Of a stretch of DNA of 64,000 nt, positions 35,701 to 46,240 are shown in pieces. The notes beneath the pieces were generated by a model. It made no database searches. It had not been told where the DNA came from and was given only the letters and a program-made list of their open reading frames with translations. The stretch's first letter is position 1; each line of letters begins with the position of its first letter. Both the position numbers and the translations under genes were made by a program. Source of the stretch: Trileptium ribeirensis (Eukaryota; Nematoda; Enoplea; Enoplida; Thoracostomopsidae); NCBI GenBank assembly GCA_030248225.1, contig JASANE010000320.1, positions 1 through 64,000 on the forward strand, written 5' to 3'.

Positions 35701-38700
35701 AGTACCGCAGCGCGTTTCGCTCAGTGCCGCAGTAAACTCTTCTAGCTACAAAATTAACTTTTTTCAGCATCTTAACAGTTGGCGCGTCCGACTATGACAA
35801 AGTTGTGGATGTAACTCGAGATCTTATTGAACGCCTAGACGAGGTGCGTTTTGTGTTATTGGCGGCAGCGTATATATAAAAATATATCAGGGAGTAACCG
35901 GAATTCCGGTTTCGGAGAAAGTCGTGTTCCGGTTTCGGTTCCGGCAAAGGCAAAACTATCCCAGAACCGGAATTCCGGTTTAAAAAATTTTGTAAGAAAT
36001 TTTCCACATTTTTGCTTCATCTGTGGTCCAAACATTATGTAATATATACGTAATGACCAAGTTCCAATACAACCAAGCAAAATAAAAGATTAACTCAGCA
36101 ATTTACAGTGTGAAACGTAGGTAGGACACAAATTCAGCAGGAGTTTGTTAACAAAACAAAAACAAATCGATGCTTATAGCAGCTATTTCAAAAGTCTGCG
36201 GGGTATGATAGAATTAAACCGGTCCAAGTCGGTAACAGTATGGATTGTGTAGAAGTACTTAGCTGTAAGCTTGGCTAACATAAATTGCGTCACGCACAAG
36301 CCAGTGCGCTTGCAAACTTTGTAAATCAGATGGTTGCGTATAAGCGTTAATGAGCACATTCATTTTGACGCAATATACGCATCTAGGAGCGTTTTTTGAT
36401 TTGGGGTCTGGTTCCGGGGTCATGGGTAAAAATGTGGGCTTATTTTGCCCCATTTTAGTACCCTTCACGGAAGCAAGGTTATATTTATCTTAACTATCGA
36501 ATTTTTTCTCTGGATGGTTTTGTTTCACAGTAAAATGATAAATGCCGATGCCTCTTTTTTGCTTTTCGATTAAGGCTCCGGTTCTGTATTTATGGGGTTT
36601 GGCGAGGGGTATTGTGCCCCAATGGTTCCTCGACCGAAAATTAGAAAATTTTTCTGACGTCCTGGGTGGCTGAAAAGTTTCAATTCGGGTTTTTCGGGAT
36701 GGGAAACTCATTGCCGGTATTGGTTTAACTCTGCGACCCATGGTTCCATGAGTACGTGGCATGGCTTTCCTTTTGGTTCGGGATCAGAGGTTAAAATGGC
36801 GTCAATTTAGTATCCTTCACGGAAGCAAGGTTATTTTATCTTATATTACTTGATTTTTTCTCTCTCGTTGGTTTTATTTCATAGTAAAATGATAAATGCC
36901 GATGCCTCTTTTTTGTTTTACGATTAAGGCTCCGGTTCATGGGTTTTGACGTCCTGGGAGGCTGATAGCTTGCACTTGGGTGGTTTTTGGGGCATGGGAA
37001 ACTTATTGCCGGCGTTAGTTTTGTTGTAGGTTTTGCGGTATTTTGTGATATCCACATATGGTATATCGACTAATGGTATCGAGAGCTGGTTGTCTCTGCA
37101 TGTAAAATGCATAGGTGTGCCTATGCTTCACTACGTTCTGCAATCTCGATTGAGTTACTAGTGTAAAAGTTATTTTTAACTCATTTTAAATCCACTCTAC
37201 CTGCATTTCTTCTTTCATTTGTTTTACTAATTGGTTTCTAAGACCAGGTTCCGGATCCTGTTTAAATGGAAGGTTCCGGTTATTCCTTGATATATATATA
37301 CTTATATATATAATATAGTAATATCGCTGTCGTAAACAGAACAGGCGATGCTTTCAATTGTTTGACCACTTATATATATTCAGTTGTTTCGTAGTTACAC
37401 CGGAGTCCGTTTTGGATGCGTGCACCATGGCTGTTCTTTTGTCAATGTGCTGCGTGTAGCGCATATTGGCGGAATATGCATATTGTTATATCCTATTTAC
37501 ATATTGGCAAGTGGCAAGTTTTCCTCTATTCTTGATAACGTCTCACACGTTTAGGCCAGAAACAACATTGTTTGTTGTAGAATGTTTTTGTCATTCAAAA
37601 CGATCTGTGTTGGTAGCTGTTTATAATAAAATTCTGAGCAGTTTCTAGCTGCATATTGGTTTTTAAGTTGCAAGTTTAGAACCTATTATCAAAAATATCG
37701 CTGCTTTTTGTCTTCTCCACCAAAACATCATCGGGGTAGGACTTGATTAATTGAAGGGGCTGGGTTTGTATGATAAAGGCTATTGTCGATTTGGTGATCG
37801 TGTTTGCATATTCAGGTGAATCAAGCCCGTCTCGGCGGTAATAACAGTGAACTTCGTGTTATTGTTCACGCAAGCGTTGCCGGTGCCGTTATTGGTCGCG
37901 GCGGATCGAAGATTAAAGAATTGCGAGAGGTACGTTATAGTTTTGAGTGGCGTTTGAAATATATTTATTAATAAGTGGGAATTTTTTGGAGCATAATGGA
38001 CATTATTTGCCGCGTAATGACAGTTTATCGCATTGCAGTACGTATTTATAAAAGATAGGGTGCTGAAATGTATGAACTTAATGGGAATAGAAGCAAATTA
38101 TCTAAAGAAAAGGTTAACGTCGATAAAAGACGATCAGCATAAAGTTTACTTATTTATAAATTATTTACTTGATAATATTAGATATATATTGGACTAATAC
38201 TGGTACACTTTTAATTGTAGGCCACTGAAACTGACGTAAAGGTATATGGCGAACGAATGCCGTACTCGACAGAACGCGTTGTTAAGATCAACGGCAAGAC
38301 AGACGACGTTATTTCTTGTCTTGAGAAGGTTCTCAACATTTGTGCTGAAGTAAGTTATGGAATTACTTCAATATATGTATTTTTGATCAGTTTGGCCCGA
38401 TGACCCCTTTTAATTGGTAGTAATAGTTTGTACTATATCTGCTGAAATTATTGTGGGTTTTGTTATGCGAACAATTATTAGCCACATGGCGTGTCATAGC
38501 GAAAGAATATATTTTAGTTTCTTTTTTGGCTTTATATTGCTTATGTTAGTATAGTTGTGTGAAATTTATGCTCAAAAATACTTAAGCAGCTTTTGTGTGG
38601 TAAAACTACTGATTTACATCGCAGTTATTGATGTTATTGTATGTTGAGATCGGAGTATTGCTAATTCTGAGATCGGCCTATTCTGAAAGACATCGTGTAG

Positions 38701-41700
38701 CCGTCTATATGTTTTACGGCTGCATTTCCACTTTTGGAATTATTTTGCCATTAGCTTTTTTGTCGGTTCAGAACTACAGGCTTCAAGAATTCGCGTACTA
38801 CAATAACGTGGCAGAAAATACAAAGTTTAAATTTTTGTTGCACATTTCAGTCTCCGCCGAAAGGCGAATGGCAGCCGTACGATCCGGAGAATTTCGACCC
38901 GTCCTACGTTGATCAATACGGCGGCTACATGCCGGATGGTGGTCGCGGTGGAGGTGGCAGAGGCCGAGGTGGCGGGCGCGGCGGAGGCCGTGGCATGGGC
39001 GGCCCTGGAATGGGACGTGACGGTGGCGGCATGATGGACGGGTAAGTAGTACCTTGCTCTTAAGCGAAGACTATAAAATGTATTTTTCCTCGCATATTTC
39101 GGTAGAATATTTGTCAAGCGTGCTGTCTTTGTGAAATGCATTCGGCATAACACTCACGTTGTGTAACGCTAGAGTGTTTAGACGTTAGTATTAAATCATA
39201 ACGTAACAGTATTTATGACCAGCACATAAACGGAACACCGGAACCAGCGGCAAGGGGTAGACCCTTCCGCCGCTATGAGCACGAATGTTTTAATATTAGA
39301 GTTATGCAAGAGTAAACTTAAGATGCGCCCTCAACCATCCTCTTTTGACACCATGTACAAAACCTTTTTCCAAACAAAACTTGCATTTCAATAGCCATAT
39401 CCAATTTCGACATTTTTCGGTTCCATAACGCCATTAGGGAATCCGATTCGGCCCCTGTACTTTAACCAATGTGTTCGCGAACATTTTTAAATTATAATAT
39501 ATGGAATGTGAAACGGCCTATTTTCTGTTCTTTAACGCAAAATGAAATTTGTGTTCAGTGAACAACTGAATGACAATCGCTTTTGTCAAAAGAGGATGGC
39601 AAGGGGCGCAGTTTAAGTTTACTCATGCATTAGCCATATATTTAATTTGCAAGGTAATAGTGTTAAGTGTGTGTGGTACAAAATCATATTTTAATAGTAA
39701 CTATTGCAGTGTTTCAATTTGAACATTACATAAATTAACTAACAGTATCGTTTCTGGAATGAACCTGCGTTATATTTAACTTTTTCGTTTGCGGCTTTAT
39801 TCTTCCTGCGCGCAACACATGCCACACGCTACAGTTGTACTGTTTTACAGTTGTTTGCATACTTCCTTTCTTCCTTAAAATGCGCACACGTTGAAATCCT
39901 TACTAGCATCATAAATATTCAATCGTAAAAAAACATAATGTGAGAGCAAAGAGTTAGCAAAGCTGTTCATTCGCTTATTGCTTTGGCTCTACGATATTGT
40001 CTGACTGTCACAAATGGTTGGGCGCCCGTTCCAGTTCGGTCGTTCAACAACCCCATTCGCCAAAACCCCACATGTTTACCCCCACCCCGCTCTGTAAATT
40101 TTGATATTGGTAGTGATTCAGGACACAAAAATAAGAGGTGGAAGACTTGTTGGTAGTTACGTGTCCTTATAATATCATTAGTGCCGAAAATACCTACATG
40201 TAGCAAAAAGCTTGTGCGAAAAAGAAATTTGTAGATTTTATTCCGGGAACGATTATGGGTCCCCATGGAAATTCTCCCTCCCAATACATTTTTCGGCGAC
40301 TGATATGGGATGAGAGGATTGTATTGTGCCTATGATTAAACTAGTAGAATAGCAGCTTGGCGATATTTTCATTTATAATGCTTTTAAAGGAGTCTGCAAT
40401 TTGCTTTAGATTTGGCCGTGCGGGACCCGGAGGTATGGGAGGCGGTGGTATGATGCGCGGCGGACCGATGGGTGGTATGCCGGTAAGGTTTATAATATTA
40501 ATGCCATTTGTAAATTTGATATATCCATTTGATTAATTGTAAAGTTATGATTTTTGGAAATGTAGCTCTGTCTTTGGCAAGTCCAAGCAATCGTGTAATC
40601 CCAAATTAAGTTTCTTTATCATATACGTATTCGGGAGCAATATATTCTATGACACTGAGTTTGTTATGTTACAGAATATAACCCGCTACAAATTAGACGA
40701 TTTGTCTCATCTAGTCATAGTGCATAACATAATGTGCTTGCCACCAATCGGCATCAACACAGCATGTTGTTTACCGGAAATCAACAATCGGCAGAAAGCT
40801 GAGCTGTTATAATGTATGCGTCTAACACAGCCAATGATATGGCTCGGCGCAAAAACATTGATAGTTTGAATTTAATGCTTAAAAGTTTTACTCAATTCTG
40901 AGTGTAGCGCATGACATCACTTCTTCCAGAAAGGAGGCGTTATCGTCGGTCAATAACCGGTGTTCATATCTGCGTCAATTACGACTTATTTTGAAATAGT
41001 TTTTCATGCAGGGCTTATCAATAAACATAAGACATCAGTGCTACCCACATCATTTAAGATGTGGGGTAGGTTGTTTTTACACGGGCCTACCAGCATGTAA
41101 ATACGAGAACAGCAGTAGCTCCGCAGTTGCTCTAGGTATTGATGCTATTTGGTTTCATTTAGTTCAGCATTATCCTCTATGTTGCAGTGCTTTGTGGATT
41201 CCTAAATAAGCCGGTACATACCTTCGTCCGTTAAGGCGACGTGGCTGAAGCCATGCTCATTTTGTAAGTTTATGTTCAATCTAACATAATCATACAAAAT
41301 CACCGTGTACATCTCACTACATTAGTTATTATTTATCACTGTGTAGCAACAAGTAGGCAACTAAAATAGCATTGCTAGGATATAAAAAATTATACGTTCA
41401 TCCGATCCATCTATATGTAAATGTTTGTAATGGAGTTTTTCTAAAATGGTTTTAGGACTTTGGTGGCGGAATGGGAGGCATGGGCGGTGGACCGATGGGA
41501 GGTATGGGTGGAATGGGCCATGTTGGTGGTGGTGGCGGTGGCCCGTCCCAAACGACCCAGGTGACCATTCCGAATGACTTGGCTGGGACGATCATTGGCA
41601 AAGGTGGTGAGCGTATTGGCCGTATTCGAAGTGAGTCCGGCGCTCAAATTGCGATCGACACGGACACGACGGAAGCTGGTGAACGGATTATTACAATCTC

Positions 41701-44665
41701 TGGCTCGCCGAACCAGATTCAGCTAGCGCAATTTTTACTCCAGCAATGGTAAGTTGTGAAGCAGAAGTCGTAGCTATTTCTGTGGTACAGGCGAGGGGTA
41801 GTGCCGCGTTCACATTAAGTTGCGTGCAGCGACTGCACACTGTGTCACACATGCAATAGTTTTGCCACGAGTTGAAAATTGTGATAGCATGTGTGGTAAT
41901 ACCATCCTGTGAGTTTGGTATGCAATATATATAAATTATCTCGTTACCATCTTTTAACTATATATAGCAGGAAATATTTCATGAAAAATTAATTCTCACG
42001 ACTTAAATCGTTGCAATGTTTACTAGCTTACAAACAACTTTAATGTAATTTACGTTTTCAATATACTGACATAACGAAACATCAACGCAACCTAAAATTT
42101 ATCTTCACAACATAATTAATACATACTACATGCATTGCAATGTCCGAGGTCTCGGGAAGCAGGTATTCGCGGGGCCTTCTGCCTTCTAGAGGTGAATAAA
42201 TTAACAGGTCGGCTGGGAAAGGGTGAGCGCGCCTTCAACGCCTACGGTTTCGGCATCTCTACCCAGCCGGGCCAGAGAAGTTGTCACTCTTCCAATATAG
42301 ATGTATGTGTAGGTCAATCGGACGTAAATATAGGTTTTCGGGGTGACTAAATACGATAAAGCAATTGTATTTGCGTGGTATGCATCAAATGAGGCAAGTC
42401 TCGTGGAAATACTGCGTAAAAATAACTCGTCAAATGATAGTTTTTCTAAAAATTTGTGATTGATATATTTCAAAAATTTTTTCTCTTATTGGTCATTAGA
42501 AGAAGAAATAAAATGTTCTTCGGTTTTGAAATATGATTAGTAAAATGAACGTAGCATTGTCATTGAGGTATTTCTGGTGTATAATTGCTACTACGGGACT
42601 TTAAACGGGCTTAAGGACCTAAACTTGGAGCGACCAAATTGTCAATATGGGAAGAGTAACCACATTCTCTTCCCCTCGTTTTACGGGCAAGTAGTTGTTC
42701 ACCAATGGTTTTATCCCCCAGTACAGAGAATTTTCTAAAACATTTTTAGAAGTATGTATAATTATATATACGCCGCAGCACAATTCCTGTCGAATATCTT
42801 GTCCCCTCTCAGTTTTGCTCTAACGAAGATGAACAGCACCACCATTCGTCAAATTAATTAAACCTATTGATGCAGCAGATTTGTGAAAATTCTTATTAGG
42901 TCCACAAAACAATTCAAATAGTAAAGAGATTAAATTCTAGACGTTAGTGAGCGGACTGAGCGCTATAGATTACCCCTACATCAGTGACTGCAGTTGTGAC
43001 AAGAAATATTGTGATCAATATTTAAATTGGCTCAAAAGCTTTTTGCAACTACCGAATGTTATATTATAATCAAATATTGCGAAACTTGTAAATATTTGAG
43101 ATCTTTGATACCCATATTACATAAGAGGCATTTGTTGCCTGTTATTACCAGCGTATCCGCGCCGTATCCAAAATTTTGTGTAGGCGGGGTACTTGCCTTT
43201 TTAGGATGGTTTCACCAAACTGGGCAGAGAGTTCAATTGTCCCGTCTATCCTGGTCCCCTGGATTAGCCCCTGTGGAAGCTTTGGCACCCCTCGATTCTG
43301 GTCGCAACGTATTTCGGCGCTCCCAAGCTAACCTCTATGCAACCTAATAATTTTCCAAAATGAAGATTGCTTATAATACTTGGCTTACGCTCGCCGGAAA
43401 AGCGGTTCTACTGTATAGGAAGACAGCAAGGAAAAATGTGCTACCAATTCGTCATAACACTTGTCTAAACTCACCACCATTTGAAGTTTATTGTGGATCA
43501 CTACAATGCGACAGCGTCGCAGTGTACCAAAGCCACACCGTGTCATTGCTGCAACAAAGCCACGACGGCATGTGGAAATGTAGCGCCATTGCCACGAAAA
43601 CGCGGCGGTAGAAAGACATTTCCACACCACGCTGTGTCATTACTAATGTTATGTTGTCAAACGGCGTGAAATTGAAAATGCGTTAATACGTTTTCGGGGC
43701 AGTGATAAAGAATTGCCACAATCACAATCGTGGCAAAACCAGCATTTGTGACTGCGCAGTCGCTGCACGCAACTTAATGTGAACGCGGCATAATGGAACT
43801 GACAATGTATACCACTCATTTAGCAAACGTGTATACGCATTCTAATCACCTGCATGCATCTGTAACAGAAAAGGGTAAAATTTGTCGGTTTGGGGACCTC
43901 AATAGCTCGGCGCCCTCCCTGTAGGGTTATCAACGCGGACATGGAATTATGGACAACGGACTATGGAATCGGACGCGGCTGCTGTCACCGGTGCTATCTG
44001 TTTTAAAAAGAAGTGCCACATTTTTACTAATCCCATGTCACAATTCCAGCCTAGCACCACAGACGCCGTCGCGCACGTTTTGTAATGTCTTTTTGAACGT
44101 ATGTTCTGGCCTTTGCGTGATGTTATAAATGGCCATCTCTATGGAGATTTAATAATTGCGTTTAATATATTTTTTGTGCATGTGCAATATTCATATTGTT
44201 TTATGCATACTTGCTATCCCCGCTGAGGATGTGTAGTTCTGCGTGGCAAACGTCGTTTTACTTCAGCTTTTTGTCAACGTGGTACGCTACTATGACATGT
44301 CAGCTCGTCGCTGTAGGCGCACACGCATAGGTGTATGCAATATATATTATACCGTTATCCATCGTTGTTGAAGTTACTTCAGTATAAGTGCTAGCTTGTG
44401 GTGGCCGTCGGAATCGTGGGTTCGAAACATGTGCTCCCATTGTAGAGATGCCAAATGGTAACTCCAATTACGCACAAGATCGATCGTTCCAACAAGTATG
44501 TGCGTGTCACTAATACAATTAGTGCGCTTACTTCTGTACGTCACTGTAACACCAGAGTCGATAACCGCTCTCATAACGTAGGTTTATATTCATTTTTCTT
44601 TTAGTGTGCGCTCGAGTGCTGCTGGCCGACGCTATATCGAGTCTCAATTGGGTGTCGCACATTGA
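29516..44665 (+). CDS. HNRNPK: hnRNP K-type RNA/DNA-binding protein, 10 exons
   Basis: Exons 29516-29605, 31348-31404, 33482-33528, 35768-35843, 37816-37929, 38221-38349, 38851-39041, 40410-40482, 41456-41748 and 44605-44665 join in phase to 376 residues (human hnRNP K is about 463). The order matches hnRNP K: KH1 with GKGG (37-40) and [15 protein letters not shown]2 with GRGG (117-120), an RGG-box/glycine-methionine region (about 200-290) and KH3 with GKGG (307-310). The GXXG loops contact single-stranded C-rich nucleic acid; the family acts in transcription, splicing and translation control. The N-terminus [17 protein letters not shown] is basic, as expected of a nuclear protein. The longest introns are filled with TIR elements. 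The last exon is inferred from phase and a strong polypyrimidine acceptor. If it is unused, the protein ends at W358. Confidence 0.93.
29640..29745. repeat. (TA)n microsatellite in hnRNP K intron 1
   Basis: More than 80 bases of near-pure TA repeat, starting about 35 bases after exon 1. The run extends through 29741. Confidence 0.95.
30025..30415. mobile_element. MITE family B-like element (CTGGCCTCTCCA) in intron 1
   Basis: The left end CTGGCCTCTCCA is inverted at the right as TGGAGAGGCCAG, 391 bp overall. TCTTT flanks both sides (30020-30024 and 30416-30420), a 5-bp target duplication. The interior has G/C homopolymer-rich patches (GGGGGGGTGCCCCCC). The termini differ by one base from family B. 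Confidence 0.8.
31348..31404 (+). CDS. HNRNPK: hnRNP K exon 2
   Basis: Encodes [19 protein letters not shown], the KH1 GXXG loop and the following helix. Acceptor TTTTATAG, donor GTACGT; phase 0 at both ends. Confidence 0.95.
33482..33528 (+). CDS. HNRNPK: hnRNP K exon 3
   Basis: A 47-base exon encoding [15 protein letters not shown] plus a split Arg codon, KH1 strand 2 and the variable loop. Acceptor CACTTCAG, donor GTATGC, phase 2. It was found by matching the family motif IPDS..P.R and confirmed by phase on both sides. Confidence 0.9.
34102..34482. mobile_element. MITE family B, copy in hnRNP K intron 3
   Basis: Ends CTGGCCTGTCCAC and CTGTGGACAGACCAG, 381 bp. The interior matches 29085-29442 closely (CCCCCATGTCCG, GCCGAAACCCCATGTTCAAC). 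No clear target duplication (GCATG against CCATC). Confidence 0.85.
35171..35500. mobile_element. MITE family B, second copy in hnRNP K intron 3
   Basis: Ends CTGGCCTGTCCACAG and CTGTGGACAGGCCAG, 330 bp, flanked by ATAGA on both sides (35166-35170 and 35501-35505). A second copy with a clean 5-bp target duplication. Confidence 0.88.
35768..35843 (+). CDS. HNRNPK: hnRNP K exon 4
   Basis: Completes the split Arg and encodes [20 protein letters not shown] and ERLDE, the last strand and helix of KH1. Acceptor TTTTTCAG, donor GTGCGT, phase 0. Confidence 0.95.
35875..37300. repeat. 1.4-kb segment with inverted ends in intron 4
   Basis: ATATATCAGGGAGTAACCGG near 35880 is inverted as CCGGTTATTCCTTGATATAT near 37278. 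The left part carries the palindrome AACCGGAATTCCGGTT twice (about 35898 and 35963). The pair may be the ends of one element that later received the dispersed repeat at 36390-37020. Confidence 0.6.
36390..37020. repeat. dispersed repeat, copy 2, with internal duplication
   Basis: Homologous to 3440-3900. The block CCTTCACGGAAGCAAGGTTAT ... AAATGATAAATGCCGATGCC occurs twice here (about 36468 and 36818), so this copy contains a tandem duplication of roughly 350 bp. Confidence 0.8.
37816..37929 (+). CDS. HNRNPK: hnRNP K exon 5
   Basis: Encodes residues 91-128, the linker and the first half of KH2 ([20 protein letters not shown]). Acceptor TATTCAG, donor GTACGT, phase 0. Confidence 0.96.
38221..38349 (+). 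CDS. HNRNPK: hnRNP K exon 6
   Basis: Encodes residues 129-171, the second half of KH2 ([20 protein letters not shown] and then [11 protein letters not shown]). Acceptor TTAATTGTAG, donor GTAAGT, phase 0. Confidence 0.96.
38851..39041 (+). CDS. HNRNPK: hnRNP K exon 7 (RGG box)
   Basis: Encodes [20 protein letters not shown] and an RGG/GRG-rich stretch ending in a split Gly codon. The PYDP..FD pattern after KH2 is typical of the family. It is much more GC-rich than its surroundings. Acceptor CATTTCAG, donor GTAAGT. Confidence 0.95.
39303..39630. mobile_element. MITE family D (ends ATGCAWGAGTAAACTTAA), intron 7
   Basis: ATGCAAGAGTAAACTTAAG at the left is inverted at the right as TTTAAGTTTACTCATGCAT; the arms continue with CCATCCTCTTTTG. 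Related ends occur at 45830 and 63145-63637, with a lone right end near 47765-47808. Confidence 0.8.
40040..40290. repeat. possible degenerate family-B relative in intron 7
   Basis: CCCCATTCGCCAAAACCCCA, ACATGTTTACCCCC and, later, ATTATGGGTCCCCATGG and TTTTCGGCGAC resemble the layout of the family-B interior, but no terminal repeats are visible. Confidence 0.3.
40410..40482 (+). CDS. HNRNPK: hnRNP K exon 8
   Basis: Encodes [20 protein letters not shown] and GGMP, low-complexity Gly/Met sequence. Acceptor TTGCTTTAG, donor GTAAGG; enters in phase 2 and leaves in phase 0. Supported by composition and phase only. Confidence 0.88.
41456..41748 (+). CDS. HNRNPK: hnRNP K exon 9 (KH3)
   Basis: Encodes a Gly/Met run and then KH3: [30 protein letters not shown] and [20 protein letters not shown]. 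The donor GTAAGT overlaps a would-be TGG-TAA end, so intron retention gives a stop straight after residue 358. Confidence 0.95.
41802..43790. mobile_element. 2-kb element with long TIRs in the last hnRNP K intron
   Basis: TGCCGCGTTCACATTAAGTT at the left is inverted at the right as AACTTAATGTGAACGCGGCA. Homology continues through GCGTGCAGCGACTGC and on towards TTTTGCCACGA, about 70 bp in all. No transposase frame is visible inside, so it is nonautonomous or its ORF has decayed. Confidence 0.82.
44605..44665 (+). CDS. HNRNPK: hnRNP K exon 10 (terminal, inferred)
   Basis: The acceptor CATTTTTCTTTTAG is strong and the phase fits the TG left by exon 9, giving C, then [19 protein letters not shown] and TGA at 44663-44665. 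The family normally has a short tail after the LLQ of KH3. No other acceptor nearby was noticed that fits. Confidence 0.7.
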
Positions 44666-45830
44666 GTCCTGAGCCGTGAAGCCTCCACAAACTGTATTTG
44701 GTTGATCACTAGCCGCATTGATTAACATTGTTTTAATGTAATGTTCGTTGTGCAGTTTTTATGTTAAATGGTGTTTATATGTGCACAAACTTCGTATTAG
44801 TTGCTCTATTAATACGCAGGGGGAGGTTTCTATATAATGAAGCTAAGTAGCACTAAGTATATTTCAATACGAGTTAATAACCGAATACCCAGGGATTTCA
44901 TCTTGAAGCGGCCTCGTTTTGTTAGTATGCATAGTTTGGTCTATGCCAAGGTTTAACAATTTAACGAGCATCGTTTAGGCATGGACATGGCAAAACCTTC
45001 GCATTTATAGGCAGCGGGAGTGGTAACTTTATTATCAAACTTTCCAACTGTGCTGTAGCGAAAATAAATTGTGCTGTATGTGTGCTATTTCTGTGAGCTG
45101 ACAGGCTATTTGCTGCTATCGTGCCCTTACTGGCGACACAACCAACTTTTTCCTTGACGGTGGTCTAAATGCGATGTGTCTAAATCTCAATGGCTCTGGC
45201 AGGTGGGCTGGCCGACCTCGCTTGCTCGTATGCCTGTGTCAATAGCAGGTTTGTCTTAACTCAATCTGGGAGTTTTTCTAGGTTATTTTGAAGGCGCAAG
45301 TAAATCGGTTAGTTGTTAGATGTGGAAATGTTGGTGAGCTACTGTCAAGCTGCCGCTCTAAGCATTCGAGACGATCATAGCTGAATGGAACCGTAGTGGG
45401 CGGCGCTTCATTGAGCTTAACATTACGTCGGTGTCATGCAAACTTCTTACACGGTGGAAATGCAACGAGGATGTCTTCGTCCACTGCTACAACAGTCATT
45501 TCCCAGTGACAAAGCCGCAAGATGAATTCGTCCCTCTCATAAACCACTTTCGGGACCTCCATCTTTGTTGCACGCGACGAATCTTCGGTGACCTGGACAC
45601 GTTTAGTGTGGTCGGATTGGTTGCCTTCGCCATTTTGCTTTTAGTAGAGAATAGTCGAAGAGTGACATAGATACTAGTTTATAAAATTATTATCTAGTAT
45701 GCCGCATCAGTACACCTGTTCTTCCTCCTGAAACTGAATGCATCTGGGTTTCCACCAATTCAGGACGGTTAAGATTTGGTAAATGACTTCCATGTGACAT
45801 AAAAAAGGACGAGCTGTAGCAGTTATACAC
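44666..45830. other. hnRNP K 3' flank
   Basis: Apart from the AATAAA at 45063, nothing recognised. The ORF at 45431-45670 has no family features. Confidence 0.4.
45063..45068 (+). terminator. candidate polyadenylation signal for hnRNP K
   Basis: AATAAA, 398 bases after the stop codon, in otherwise ordinary 3' flank. Position and sequence are the only support. Confidence 0.4.
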
Positions 45831-46240
45831 CTTATGCGTGAGTAAACCACCCATCCTATTCGTTTATTACCGATAGCGGGTCGCAAATCCTTGTTATTGG
45901 GAAAACAGGTTTAATTTCATTAGGTTTTTCGCTAGCCGAAAATTTGCAATGTCAAATTCAACTGCCAAAAATTAGACCGTGTGTTGGAACAGAATTTAGG
46001 CGATTTCAGTTTGCAGAAATTCTGTTCTCTAATACATTATATAATGTTCAGAGCGTTATACAAAATTAATGCAAAAGTAACGTGACAATCAAAACGACAA
46101 ACTCTTTCTCAAAAAAGGTAATTTTACTTCAATTTTCGCGAACACAAAACGGTTAGATTTCAGTCGCGAGCTGTGTGTTCGCGAACAGTATTACGCTGAA
46201 TTTCGACAGACCAAAGCGTTCCGAAATTTAGCTACCTGTG
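45830..46240. mobile_element. family D relative, left end and interior
   Basis: It begins TTATGCGTGAGTAAAC and shares most of its interior with 63180-63560 (ATTACCGATA, TTTTTCGCTA.CCGAAAA, GCAGAAATTCTGTT, GTGTTCGCGAACAG). The right terminal repeat is not evident. Confidence 0.7.
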
